Part shown: in pieces, positions 1-6,460 of the stretch
Position numbering within the stretch: position 1 is the first letter of the stretch
Layout of the letters: every line of letters starts with the position of its first letter
NCBI GenBank assembly: GCA_964484515.1
Contig: CAZAGT010000273.1
Span: forward strand, 1 to 7,195
From: CAZAGT01 sp964484515
Lineage (GTDB): Bacteria > Desulfobacterota > DSM-4660 > Desulfatiglandales > HGW-15
Direction of reading: 5' to 3'
Length of the DNA stretch: 7,195 nt
Notes under the pieces: model-generated
What the model was told of the DNA's origin: nothing
The model's database searches: none
Seen by the model: the letters and a program-made list of their open reading frames with translations, nothing else
Position numbers and translations under genes: made by a program

Positions 1-195
1 AGCAAAGCGAAGGTAAAGAAATCGCGAGGAATGAGGCATACGAACCCTCAGGTTCGAGGCCAAGACAAAGATTTCAGGCGGTTTTTTCTTGTTTGCCTTC
101 AGTCTTCCACCTTTGACCTTCGCTATACGCCGCAATGACGAGGGTAATCCCGATGCAATCGAGACAGATGGGCGTTTTCGACAGCCTCTTGAGAT
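1..195. repeat. Fold-back repeat element, copy A (left end cut by the window)
   Basis: This is an imperfect second copy of the element at 801-1024. Its left inner arm (28-43, GGAATGAGGCATACGA) matches the other copy at 858-873 in 15 of 16 bases. Its right arm has CTATACGCCGCAATGACGAG at 123-142 and GGGCGTTTTCGACAGCCT at 170-187, corresponding to 976-995 and about 1001-1018. About 25 extra bases (145-169) separate these two right-arm blocks. The tip of the fold-back is filled by a sequence (about 45-122) that is itself loosely palindromic: GGTTCGAGGCCAAGAC at 51-66 against GTCTTCCACCTTTGACC at 102-118. The outer left end lies before base 1. No ORF is needed to explain it, and I infer a non-autonomous dispersed repeat. 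Confidence 0.6.
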
Positions 196-402
196 GTGGA
201 TACCCTCCTCTATAAACGCTATCAAGACCCCGCGCAAGTGAAAAAACCGGGCAAGACTTCAGGACTCGATCGTTGTAGCTGTGTATGACCTTGCCTAACG
301 AACCGGAATGCCTTGGCCTCTTAGCGGGAGTCAGGAGCCGCATTAGGGCCACCCGTTCAGGGCGCGAGATCGGGTCGCGTGAGCATCGTTTTGAATGGGC
401 GG

Positions 403-442
403 AAAAAAGGGCCCTCTACCCGGCCTGCGGCCGGGTAGAGGG
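403..442 (-). terminator. Rho-independent terminator, minus strand
   Basis: A perfect 14-bp stem (412-425 paired with 429-442, CCCTCTACCCGGCC) closes a 3-base loop. On the minus strand it is followed after three C residues by six T residues (complement of A403-408). This is the classic order for a minus-strand intrinsic terminator; on the plus strand no T-run follows. The nearest upstream minus-strand gene ends at 1020, nearly 600 bases away, so it either ends a long 3' tail of that transcript or belongs to something I did not recognise. Confidence 0.7.
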
Positions 443-549
443 GTTGAAGAGAAGGACAACTCCTGAAAGAAGAACGTGTCACCGGGGAAATTGAGGAAAA
501 GAGGTTAGCGTCATTTAAGTACACATGATGAGGAAAAGAAAGGCGGATT

Positions 550-595
550 TCTTGGGGGACATAGTGGGGATATCACGTACCCATTTTCAGGTGGG
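550..595. repeat. Possible remnant of REP/RAYT-associated leader DNA
   Basis: The stretch includes GGGGGACATAGTGGGGATAT (554-573) followed by a run reading ACGTACCCATTTTCAGGTGG. From memory, 'GGGGACATAGTGGGGA…' sequences recur in front of REP-associated (IS200-like, Transposase_17/RAYT) transposase genes and at their dispersed repeats in deltaproteobacterial genomes. No transposase gene is present here, so this would be a remnant or a stand-alone repeat. The assignment rests on recall, not on a second copy in this window. Confidence 0.3.
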
Positions 596-610
596 CGGAT
601 CAAGATCCTA

Positions 611-697
611 GGTCCGAGGTTCGAGGCTTAAGAGGACCCATGCTAAGATTCCTTCCTTGCCTTAGGCCACCAGCCTCACGCCAGGGCCTAGCATGTA
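611..697. repeat. Palindromic low-complexity module related to the fold-back tips
   Basis: AGGTTCGAGGC at 617-627 is an exact copy of 50-60 in fold-back copy A and resembles GAGGCTTGAGGC at 893-904 in copy B. GGTCC (611-615) faces GGACC (634-638). CATGCTAAG (639-647) faces CCTAGCATG (686-694), with C/T-rich CCTTGCCTTAGGCC between them. The module has the same 'GAGGCTTGAGG … CCTTGGGCCT' character as the fold-back tips but lacks the outer arms. I read it as a solitary or decayed relative. Confidence 0.4.
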
Positions 698-800
698 CGT
701 CGCAAGTGGAAACCCGCGGATTTATCCGCCTCTGGCGGAGAACGCTGCTCAGAGGGAAAAGAAATCTATCGAATCGAAAACTGACGCTATGGTCATGAAG

Positions 801-1024
801 TCTAACTGCACGCAGGCTGCAGAAAAATGCTTAGATGCAAGGCTTGCGAAATCCTTAGGAATGAGGCGTACGAGTTTTTCGGCTTGAGGCCTGAGGCTTG
901 AGGCTCAAGGTAAAAGCAACGAAGGTCCTCAACTTGTCTTTCCTCATGCCCCATGCCTTGCGCCTTGGGCCTTTTGTATACGCTGCACTGACGAAGGATG
1001 AGCGTTTTTCGGCAGCCTGTTAGA
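801..1024. repeat. Fold-back (MITE-like) repeat element, copy B, complete
   Basis: The ends are inverted repeats. TCTAAC (801-806) faces GTTAGA (1019-1024). AGGCTGCAGAAAAATGCTTA (814-833) faces TGAGCGTTTTTCGGCAGCCT (999-1018), matching at 17 of 20 positions when folded. Further in, ATCCTT and GAGGCGTAC (851-871) face GTATACGC and AAGGAT (976-999) more loosely. The tip (about 874-975) holds a second palindrome built from AGGCTCAAGG (901-910) and CCTTGGGCCT (963-972), with GAGGCTTGAGGC at 893-904. There is no coding content and no clear target-site duplication. It overlaps the 3' end of the coiled-coil ORF, supplying its TAA stop (1022-1020). The element type is inferred from structure and from the related copy at 1-195. 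Confidence 0.65.
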
Positions 1025-1634
1025 TTAGGTGGAGAAACTTGACGGTAGTGAGGGCAACGTTTGCGACAGACCTGAGAATCTTGTTCGGCGGCAAAAGGAC
1101 TGCCGCAAATTTAGGCTTCCGGGATGCCCTCTTGGCGTTCGATCCTGCTCTCACCTTTGCTTCCCTTGGTGAACCCTTGTAGGGATCCTTCATAAGCTCT
1201 TCGACCTTCTTCAGAGCACCTTGAATTCGCTCGCATCTCGCCGCAAGTTCCTTTTCGTGTCGCTTCAGCGCCCCGATCACCTGATTGGCTTCCTCTTTTG
1301 AAATCTCCGCTTTCTTTTGGAGTATCCTTTCTCGACGAGCTTCCTTCTTCAGTGATCGGAGACGTTTCTTAGCTTCATCGATCTCAATCTTCCTAAACAT
1401 CATTTGATTGATTATTTCTGTTTTTATTTCACTTACTCTTGAATCGATTTTGAGCATCTGTTTTCGATATACCTGCTCCCGCGATCTGAATTCCTGCTCC
1501 GGAATTTCAGCCTTGTTTGCAAGAAGATGTAAAAGACAGGTATTGTAGTTCTCGTGATCGTAGTGCAAACGCCAGTACTGATAGCCAAGGATCTCCAGTC
1601 TCTGAATGGAAGATAATGTATTGTACTTATTCAT
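1020..1634 (-). CDS. Hypothetical coiled-coil protein, 204 aa
   Basis: I do not recognise a family. Residues 1-40 are mixed and aromatic-rich (YQYWRLHYDHENY at 18-30). Residues about 45-150 are very rich in Lys, Arg and Glu with heptad-like spacing and almost no Gly or Pro, as expected for a long alpha-helical coiled coil. Residues 151-175 form a basic, Ser/Pro/Gly-containing linker, and 176-204 end in a hydrophobic tail. There is no signal peptide or transmembrane segment of convincing length. The ATG at 1634 has no good Shine-Dalgarno sequence, so the start is uncertain. The stop codon lies inside the terminal repeat of the fold-back element at 801-1024, so the native C-terminus may have been altered. 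The gene is visibly more A/T-rich than the hydrolase at 4364-6424. It lies 301 bases downstream of a cpYpsA gene on the same strand; co-transcription is possible but not shown. Its length and strongly biased but non-repetitive composition favour a real gene, perhaps recently acquired or truncated. Confidence 0.6.
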   Translation of the reverse strand: MNKYNTLSSIQRLEILGYQYWRLHYDHENYNTCLLHLLANKAEIPEQEFRSREQVYRKQMLKIDSRVSEIKTEIINQMMFRKIEIDEAKKRLRSLKKEARRERILQKKAEISKEEANQVIGALKRHEKELAARCERIQGALKKVEELMKDPYKGSPREAKVRAGSNAKRASRKPKFAAVLLPPNKILRSVANVALTTVKFLHLI

Positions 1635-1935
1635 TAATTTTATCAGAGGGCCTTAGAATTCGTCTTGCGCGCAGCTCGTAGCGGCACGTCCCAGGGCGGA
1701 AGTGGCTAGGCGTGCTATGGCGATGAACAGAAACACTCACAAACCAGAGCAAAATTCAGGCCAAAACCGGTGACTCGCGCTGAGCGCTTCAAGACCTACA
1801 GGTGGCTTCAAAACCCGAAGGGTATCCGCATCTAGGAACTTAAGAGTCCGGGGCGGTTGGGGAGAAAGGTGGTAGGTGGATTGGAGGGGCAAACCCGAGG
1901 GGAGAACATCGGTCAAGGCCATTTCCGAACGGATA
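1635..1935. other. Intergenic gap without a recognised feature
   Basis: This 301-base gap separates the cpYpsA stop (1936) from the coiled-coil start (1634), both on the minus strand. I see only short inverted repeats (for example GCGCTGAGCGC near 1777-1787), no stem followed by a T-run, and no clear promoter for the downstream gene. The short ORFs crossing it show no family resemblance. Confidence 0.5.
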
Positions 1936-2748
1936 CTACTTGACGGCCCTCATAAGATGCGTCTCTCTCAGCTGTTTCCACAAGGCTGCTATAATCAACG
2001 TAGAGGCATCCTCCGCCCGCAGTTCTCGTTTCCCGGACACCGCTCGGCAGGCCTCCATCAACGGTTTGTTCCCAGACCACAGTCCGAATCGATCACGGAT
2101 GTATTCTCCTAGTGACAGGCGCAGTCCGATAAGATCAGCTTCTTCCATTCGAGCAATTGCTATCTTATCTTTCAGCGGGAGATCGGAAACAAGGCGGTCC
2201 ACCGCATCCTCGAGCGAATCGGGCCATAGGGGCGCGGCTTTGGCCGGATCGGGCATCCCTTTTGCGGTAATCTCGAGATAAAAAGCGGCTTGGAGGAGGA
2301 CCGTGGTCACCTTATAGATCTCCGAATCATCGCTTGCTCGCGGCCCGGTCACGTTGAGGACATCGATGTCATGTTTCGTGATCCACGTCTGAATAGCCCC
2401 TGCGGCCTCAAACGCATTGACCTTATTGAGATCCACATGTAACCATGGCCGCTCTTTTCGCATGGCCGTCTTTCGCGTCAACTCGGGGCCCCCGCTGAGT
2501 TCTCCCCTCGAGATGATGAGGGTTCCGTCCGAGTCAATGACGTTCCGCTCGATGACCTGTGGCCAGTCGCTGCCAGACAACTCCCTTAACCGATACTTGC
2601 TCGGTAGAAAACCGGCATCCGTTTTCCGGCCCGCAGGAATCCAACCTCCATGAGGGATGTCCAGCTCGATCGCCACATCGAGGGCAGCCTGATCGACGCC
2701 CATCTGACCGCCTGATATGATTTTCTTGACCATACGCTCCATGACCAA
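1936..2748 (-). CDS. cpYpsA-type (putative molybdenum carrier family) protein with C-terminal DUF6794-like domain, paralogue 1
   Basis: The N-terminal domain (about residues 8-165) matches the circularly permuted YpsA group of the SLOG fold, often annotated 'putative molybdenum carrier'. This family is thought to bind a nucleotide-derived ligand; its function is unproven. Visible motifs are KKIISGGQMGVDQAALDVA (8-26), IPHGGWIPAGRK (31-42), NVIDSDGTLIIS (69-80) and NVTGPRAS (132-139). The usual binding motif is SGGQTGxDRAAL; here Thr is Met16 and Arg is Gln20, which may change or weaken ligand binding. The C-terminal domain (about 175-270; SLEDAVDRL, GEYIRDRFGLWSGN, LIIAALWKQLRETH) resembles DUF6794 from memory. 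The partial gene at 6461-7195 has the same two-domain layout; roughly half the residues agree in the second domain. Start choice: TTG at 2748 is the outermost; ATG at 2742 and 2733 are alternatives, and 2733 gives the usual family start MVKKIISGGQ. None has a well-spaced Shine-Dalgarno sequence. It is divergent from the ElyC-like gene and probably has its own promoter. Confidence 0.88.
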   Translation of the reverse strand: MVMERMVKKIISGGQMGVDQAALDVAIELDIPHGGWIPAGRKTDAGFLPSKYRLRELSGSDWPQVIERNVIDSDGTLIISRGELSGGPELTRKTAMRKERPWLHVDLNKVNAFEAAGAIQTWITKHDIDVLNVTGPRASDDSEIYKVTTVLLQAAFYLEITAKGMPDPAKAAPLWPDSLEDAVDRLVSDLPLKDKIAIARMEEADLIGLRLSLGEYIRDRFGLWSGNKPLMEACRAVSGKRELRAEDASTLIIAALWKQLRETHLMRAVK

Positions 2749-2777
2749 ATTGACTTGTTTTCACCATCGATTTGTTC

Positions 2778-2805
2778 AATATAAGATCACATGCCTATCC
2801 AAGAA
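2778..2805 (-). promoter_or_regulatory. Candidate sigma-70-type promoter for cpYpsA paralogue 1
   Basis: On the minus strand, TTCTTG (complement of 2800-2805) and TATATT (complement of 2778-2783) are 16 bases apart. A transcript would begin near 2771, about 20 bases before the TTG start. Both boxes deviate from consensus and the surrounding region is A/T-rich, so chance matches are likely. Confidence 0.3.
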
Positions 2806-2845
2806 AGAAATCTAGATGATCCTATCAGGCCGTAGCTGTTGTCTT

Positions 2846-3013
2846 AGCAATTGCTGGTTTGCAGGCAACCTCGGAATAATGAAATGATGGAATAATGCGT
2901 CTTTGAAAAGAATCCCCAGCATTCCAGCTTATTTGATGCACCCATTCTCATGATTTTTCAACATACCGAGTTTCAAACGCGGGATGAATTATTTTGGACA
3001 CCAATGATATCAT
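2846..3013. promoter_or_regulatory. Divergent intergenic region with small palindromes and a direct repeat
   Basis: This is the core of the A/T-rich spacer between the divergent cpYpsA and ElyC-like genes. It holds two perfect 10-bp palindromes, AGCAATTGCT (2846-2855) and ATGATATCAT (3004-3013), and an exact 9-base direct repeat GGAATAATG at 2873-2881 and 2889-2897 (16-base period). These are possible regulator binding sites but are short enough to arise by chance. A TTGACA-like box at 3066-3071 has no good -10 partner at 16-18 bases. I see no gene in the spacer. Confidence 0.25.
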
Positions 3014-3098
3014 CATTTGAACAAAAGCCCCAAATTGAGCATCTCGCAAATTCTACAATTCTTTTTTGACAGTCTAGTCTTTTCTTACTCCTGTGAAT

Positions 3099-3104
3099 GG
3101 AGAG
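3099..3104 (+). promoter_or_regulatory. Ribosome binding site deciding the ElyC-like start
   Basis: GGAGAG sits six bases before ATG 3111 and inside the extension that the alternative GTG start (3093) would create. It therefore favours the shorter protein. Confidence 0.6.
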
Positions 3105-3110
3105 TACGGT

Positions 3111-3860
3111 ATGTTCATCATCAAAAAGATATTGACGTCTTTTCTCTTGCCGCCCGGAATATTTGTGGTCGTTCTGATCATCGCGGGGATGTGGTTTTTG
3201 TCGCAAAGAAACAACAGGGCGGGAATTCTAAACGTCGTGATAGGCCTGAGTATGTGGTTTCTCTGCTTGGGACCGGTCGGGAACACGCTGATCCGGGGTC
3301 TTGAATCCGGATTCGAGATCCCAACCCACCCGACAGGTGATGTTATCCTCCTACTCGGTGGCGGCGTGAACGACAAGGCTCAGGACCTGACGGGAACGGG
3401 AGCACCATCGAACGAAGCTCTCAGCAGGGTTGTCACCACGGCCAGGCTCCAGAAGATGTTGAAGATCCCGGTCATCGTTTCGGGCGGCAAAGTCTACGGA
3501 TTCCGTGCGGCGGAGGCTCCTGTCCTGAAACGTTTCCTCACCGACCTGGGAGTTCCGGAATCCATGATCATTCTTGAGGACAAGAGCAGAGATACGATTG
3601 AGAATGCACGGTACACGCGGGAGATCTGTGAACGACGCGGTTTTGGCAAGCCCATCCTGATCACTTCCGCCTACCACTTGAAACGCGCCGTCTTGAGCTT
3701 TACCAAGGTCGGCCTCCCCGTGCTGCCATTTCCTGCCGGCTTCAGCTCTTGGGAGAACCGGAGATACGGACTAACGTCCTTCTTGCCTAATAGTCTTGGA
3801 CTAACGAGATTGGCTCTCAAGGAATACCTTGGACTCCTCGTTTACGACGTGGTCTACTGA
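3111..3860 (+). CDS. ElyC/YdcF-family (DUF218) inner-membrane protein
   Basis: The 249-residue product has the ElyC layout: a short basic N-terminus (MFIIKK), two hydrophobic segments (about 8-30 and 38-56), then a DUF218 domain (about 77-235) expected outside the cytoplasm. Domain marks are VILLLGGGV (78-86), VIVSGGK (121-127), EAPVLKRFLTDLGVP (135-149), EDKSRDTIENA (156-166) and LITSAYHLKRA (183-193). In E. coli, ElyC affects peptidoglycan and envelope integrity, and DUF218 members are linked to lipid-carrier or envelope sugar metabolism; the exact reaction is unsettled. I chose ATG at 3111 because GGAGAG (3099-3104) lies six bases upstream. A GTG at 3093 would add six residues but places that Shine-Dalgarno sequence inside the gene. 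Length is close to E. coli ElyC (about 260 residues). It is a lone plus-strand gene with no clear plus-strand terminator; a weak stem (3886-3894 with 3905-3913, one G-U pair) follows the stop without a T-run. Confidence 0.88.
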   Translation: MFIIKKILTSFLLPPGIFVVVLIIAGMWFLSQRNNRAGILNVVIGLSMWFLCLGPVGNTLIRGLESGFEIPTHPTGDVILLLGGGVNDKAQDLTGTGAPSNEALSRVVTTARLQKMLKIPVIVSGGKVYGFRAAEAPVLKRFLTDLGVPESMIILEDKSRDTIENARYTREICERRGFGKPILITSAYHLKRAVLSFTKVGLPVLPFPAGFSSWENRRYGLTSFLPNSLGLTRLALKEYLGLLVYDVVY

Positions 3861-3922
3861 CGTCCCAAGCTGAACGCTGACGGTTCCCTGGTTGTGGCTT
3901 CTTTCAATCAGGGTAAGAGGCT

Positions 3923-3964
3923 AAAAAAGATGGCCCCCAAGAAACCGGCCAGGCTTGGGGGCCA
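3923..3964 (-). terminator. Rho-independent terminator, minus strand
   Basis: A perfect 11-bp stem (TGGCCCCCAAG at 3931-3941 with CTTGGGGGCCA at 3954-3964) closes a 12-base loop. On the minus strand it is followed after TC by six T residues (complement of A3923-3928). It points away from the hydrolase gene, whose stop is 400 bases upstream on this strand, so it probably ends that operon's transcript after a long 3' tail. It gives no T-run for the plus-strand ElyC-like gene. Confidence 0.7.
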
Positions 3965-4363
3965 AGGTTGAGGTGAAAAGAGGAAAGAGGATAGGAATAT
4001 TAAGCGTCCCTATTAAAGAACAGATAGAGGCTCCTGTGAAGGTGGAATTTGGGGGGCATGAAATGGGTAGGCCTAGTCCCTCTCGTCATCCCTGTGGCTC
4101 CGACCTTAGGGTGCGCCTGTTCTTTTTCATCCTGCCTAGTTGCTATGAATATCACCACCGCGGTTGACACGTATGATACAATATTGCCTATTCGGCTTCC
4201 CCCCGAACCCTAACCCCGAACACGTGCTTTTTTCTCGCCTACTCGTATAAGACTCCGTAGGTCGATAACTCAAATTGGGTCACACTTGCGATTTCGATAG
4301 CTGTGCCCGGATTGAAAAACGAACTGAGGGGAGAGGCGGCGCTGGCTTCTGACTCATCCTCAA
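3965..4363. other. Gene-poor spacer downstream of the hydrolase
   Basis: I find no convincing gene in these 399 bases. The only plus-strand ORF (3955-4167) starts inside the terminator stem, has no family resemblance and is probably spurious. There is a low-complexity patch of CCCCGAACCCTAACCCCGAA (4201-4220) and a lone TTGACA at 4164-4169 without a good -10 box. On the minus strand the stretch lies between the hydrolase stop and the terminator, so it is probably transcribed as an untranslated tail. Confidence 0.45.
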
Positions 4364-6424
4364 TCATTCGAGCCCTTTTGCATGGAGCCAATCCCAGTAA
4401 GCCGACGCCCGAGCCAAGACGTAGTCCTGGTCCTCGGGAAGCAAGAAACCCTCTCTCACAAGGCTTCCGGCCTCGTCCCGGACCCGGCTCATGTAATCGT
4501 CCTTTGATCCGTACATGGAAGCGATACTCGGTCTCGGATCACGGGTGCGGGACTTCTCCGCGTCCGTCCGTGGGAGGGGAATGAAATTTCCATAAAAGTC
4601 GATAAGCTCATCCGCTCCGCCAGGGTATCCGCTCCGCAGACTCCAGGGCGTATATGTCGCCAGCGGGACGCGCACTTCTACGTTGCGAACACCCCCGATC
4701 TCGTTACCCAAACTATCCACTTGGGGTACCAGGGCCGGAAACGGCTTGCCTAACGCCGGTGGTTGATAATCGACGATGCCCTGAGACCAGCGCGGTCCGT
4801 AATCGGCGCGGTAGGCCGTGTGGACCACCTGCGGAAACGTAATGTCCGGGATCTGTGGAAACCGAACCTTTGTTATCGGGACCAGCGTGCCGTCGCCGAT
4901 CCTGGGGTGCCGGCTGGCCGGTGGCTGTCGCCCGGATTCCACCCATTCAACCAGCCGCACCAATAGGGCCCGCATGTTCACGTTGAACTCCAGCGGATTG
5001 CCCCGAAAGGCCCTCTTCCCAGTTGAAGGCAGCGGGCTGTGGGGCGGAAAGGACACCACGAAATGCTGCCCGCTGGCAAGGTGATAGATCCTCTCGTCAT
5101 CCATTGCCGGGACGTCCTCTGATCCGTCCACCGTCGTGTGAATAAGACCGGCGGCGCGCCCCCAGTATTCGTATCCGGCATTGATCTGAAAGACCTTGGG
5201 TGCATGTGCGGCATCGTGCAGATGAGCGAGGAGACCGTCCGAACGCCATTGAAGGGGATCACGTTGGACAGCGCTGGTAAAGGGAAAGATATCGGTCGGA
5301 TAGAAAAAGGCGGAGTAGCGATGGGCGTCCCTCGAAGGCTGGGCAAATCGGTGGTTGAAGCTGCCCCGCCCGCCTCCGGCCACGATGGTCATGAGCCCGT
5401 CATAGGCCATCCGCCCGCTCTCATCGGTATTGAATCCCTGATAGATGAAATGCCTCAAGAACCGTCCGGTTTGGGATACCCCGACCGCGGTGCCAAATCG
5501 GACTGGAAACACGCTGTTCTCCTCATACTTGGCATAGGAGATTACATCCCTTATGGCTGCGAGCCCCAATCCAACGACCGCGGGATCCTTGGCGCGGTAG
5601 ACCAGCTCGTAGATCTTCCCCGGTTGGAACCCGGATGCCTTGTAGATGGAGGTGGGATCCTCAATGACCTTCCCCCTCTCCTCCCTCGCAAATCGCCATT
5701 CCCGGCGTGGCACCGTACGGCGCTGGGCCTCGCGCCCATCGCGTACCGTGAGAACGTTGTCCGGGTGAGCTGGATCGGCGACCGGATAGGCGATATGATC
5801 GCGGTGGCTGAGCTTTAGCGACGTGATCTCCTCATCAACCGTCCAGTCGCTTCTGACGATACCGAAGATGGGGGCACCGAGCACGTTTGTGACACGCGGC
5901 ACGTGCAGCCGCAGGAGGCCCTCCCGCAAGGGCACGTCAAACTGCCAGCCAACCCAAATGACCGTGAGGCCGAGCCGCATCAACAATCCATCGCCGAAAT
6001 CTTCAGCCCTGTTGGGATCCAGGGTCTGGCCCGCGGCCCTGTTGAAGTACCATGGCGAAAACGTCCTGCCGCGATTACAGACCTCCACCAGACCGACCCG
6101 CCTCGCCCTCTCCTGATCCACCGGTTGGAGGACCGTCAAATCGGCCCACGCCTCCACAAGGCCGTCCGCATTTCGGGGAGCAAGATTGAGATCGACGATG
6201 CGGGCATTCATCGCGTTTGCAGGGTCGAAACCGAAAAAAATCCGGCCCTTGATCAGCTCGTAAGCACCATACCGGCCGAAGACCTTGCCACCCAGGACCG
6301 GCTTGCGAGTATCGATCTCCACTCGCAGTACAGCGGCCTCGGAAACGCCGTCCAGTTGGAGGAGCATCCCCAACAAACCGAAAACCACCCACATCGAACC
6401 CCTCCCAACTCTTCTCATACCCAT
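4364..6424 (-). CDS. Secreted alpha/beta hydrolase domain protein (Abhydrolase_10-like), 686 aa
   Basis: The protein begins with an export signal: basic MGMRRVGR, hydrophobic core MWVVFGLLGMLL (11-22), likely cleavage after Ala30 (VSEA/AV). The mature part matches from memory the large 'alpha/beta hydrolase domain-containing protein' family (Abhydrolase_10 type), whose substrates are mostly unknown. Candidate catalytic residues are Ser317 in the nucleophile elbow GVSQTG (315-320), His454 in SGQHF (451-455), and an acid, possibly Glu419 in GYEYWGR (417-423). Conserved-looking blocks include GRYGAYE (50-56), VGWQFDVP (158-165) and AGGGRGSFNHRF (349-360). The length is normal for an intact member. 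The start ATG at 6424 has a near-perfect Shine-Dalgarno, TAAGGAGG, five bases upstream. Only 36 bases separate it from the preceding cpYpsA stop on the same strand, so the pair is probably one operon. It likely acts in the periplasm or outside the cell as an esterase or amide hydrolase; the substrate cannot be told from sequence. Confidence 0.88.
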   Translation of the reverse strand: MGMRRVGRGSMWVVFGLLGMLLQLDGVSEAAVLRVEIDTRKPVLGGKVFGRYGAYELIKGRIFFGFDPANAMNARIVDLNLAPRNADGLVEAWADLTVLQPVDQERARRVGLVEVCNRGRTFSPWYFNRAAGQTLDPNRAEDFGDGLLMRLGLTVIWVGWQFDVPLREGLLRLHVPRVTNVLGAPIFGIVRSDWTVDEEITSLKLSHRDHIAYPVADPAHPDNVLTVRDGREAQRRTVPRREWRFAREERGKVIEDPTSIYKASGFQPGKIYELVYRAKDPAVVGLGLAAIRDVISYAKYEENSVFPVRFGTAVGVSQTGRFLRHFIYQGFNTDESGRMAYDGLMTIVAGGGRGSFNHRFAQPSRDAHRYSAFFYPTDIFPFTSAVQRDPLQWRSDGLLAHLHDAAHAPKVFQINAGYEYWGRAAGLIHTTVDGSEDVPAMDDERIYHLASGQHFVVSFPPHSPLPSTGKRAFRGNPLEFNVNMRALLVRLVEWVESGRQPPASRHPRIGDGTLVPITKVRFPQIPDITFPQVVHTAYRADYGPRWSQGIVDYQPPALGKPFPALVPQVDSLGNEIGGVRNVEVRVPLATYTPWSLRSGYPGGADELIDFYGNFIPLPRTDAEKSRTRDPRPSIASMYGSKDDYMSRVRDEAGSLVREGFLLPEDQDYVLARASAYWDWLHAKGLE

Positions 6425-6428
6425 CGAA

Positions 6429-6437
6429 ACCTCCTTA
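6429..6437 (-). promoter_or_regulatory. Strong ribosome binding site of the hydrolase gene
   Basis: On the minus strand TTAAGGAGG lies five bases before ATG 6424, an almost complete anti-16S match. It fixes the start and implies efficient translation independent of the upstream gene. Confidence 0.75.
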
Positions 6438-6460
6438 ATGCGATCAAATCATGACTTTCG

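Noticed and set aside
74..352. Minus-strand ORF of 92 codons
   Set aside because: It overlaps fold-back copy A and a plus-strand ORF, has no family resemblance, and its C-terminal part is simply the repeat read in one frame.
285..494. Plus-strand ORF of 69 codons
   Set aside because: It runs straight through the terminator hairpin at 403-442 and is rich in Arg/Gly from GC-rich DNA; no start signal or family.
493..539. Direct repeat GAGGAAAAGA at 493-502 and 530-539, considered as attachment site or start of a CRISPR array
   Set aside because: Only two short purine-rich copies with no third unit; low complexity explains it.
693..887. Plus-strand ORF of 64 codons
   Set aside because: Its second half is the left arm of the fold-back element (801-872); the reading frame is explained by the repeat.
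1737..1922. Minus-strand ORF of 61 codons between the coiled-coil and cpYpsA genes
   Set aside because: No ribosome site, no recognisable domain, Pro/Leu-rich composition typical of chance frames.
4060..4140. Possible small ORF or riboswitch on the minus strand (MKKNRRTLRSEPQG)
   Set aside because: Only 14 codons, poor ribosome site spacing, and no match to a riboswitch core that I know.
3955..4167. Plus-strand ORF of 70 codons after the ElyC-like gene
   Set aside because: It starts inside the terminator stem, lacks a ribosome site and resembles no family.
4164..4194. TTGACA promoter-like sequence
   Set aside because: No acceptable -10 box at 16-18 bases and no plus-strand gene downstream.
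5138..5818. Plus-strand ORF of 226 codons opposite the hydrolase gene
   Set aside because: It is an antisense shadow of the hydrolase, whose catalytic motifs and ribosome site are clear on the minus strand; the same applies to 5823-6116 and 5903-6454.
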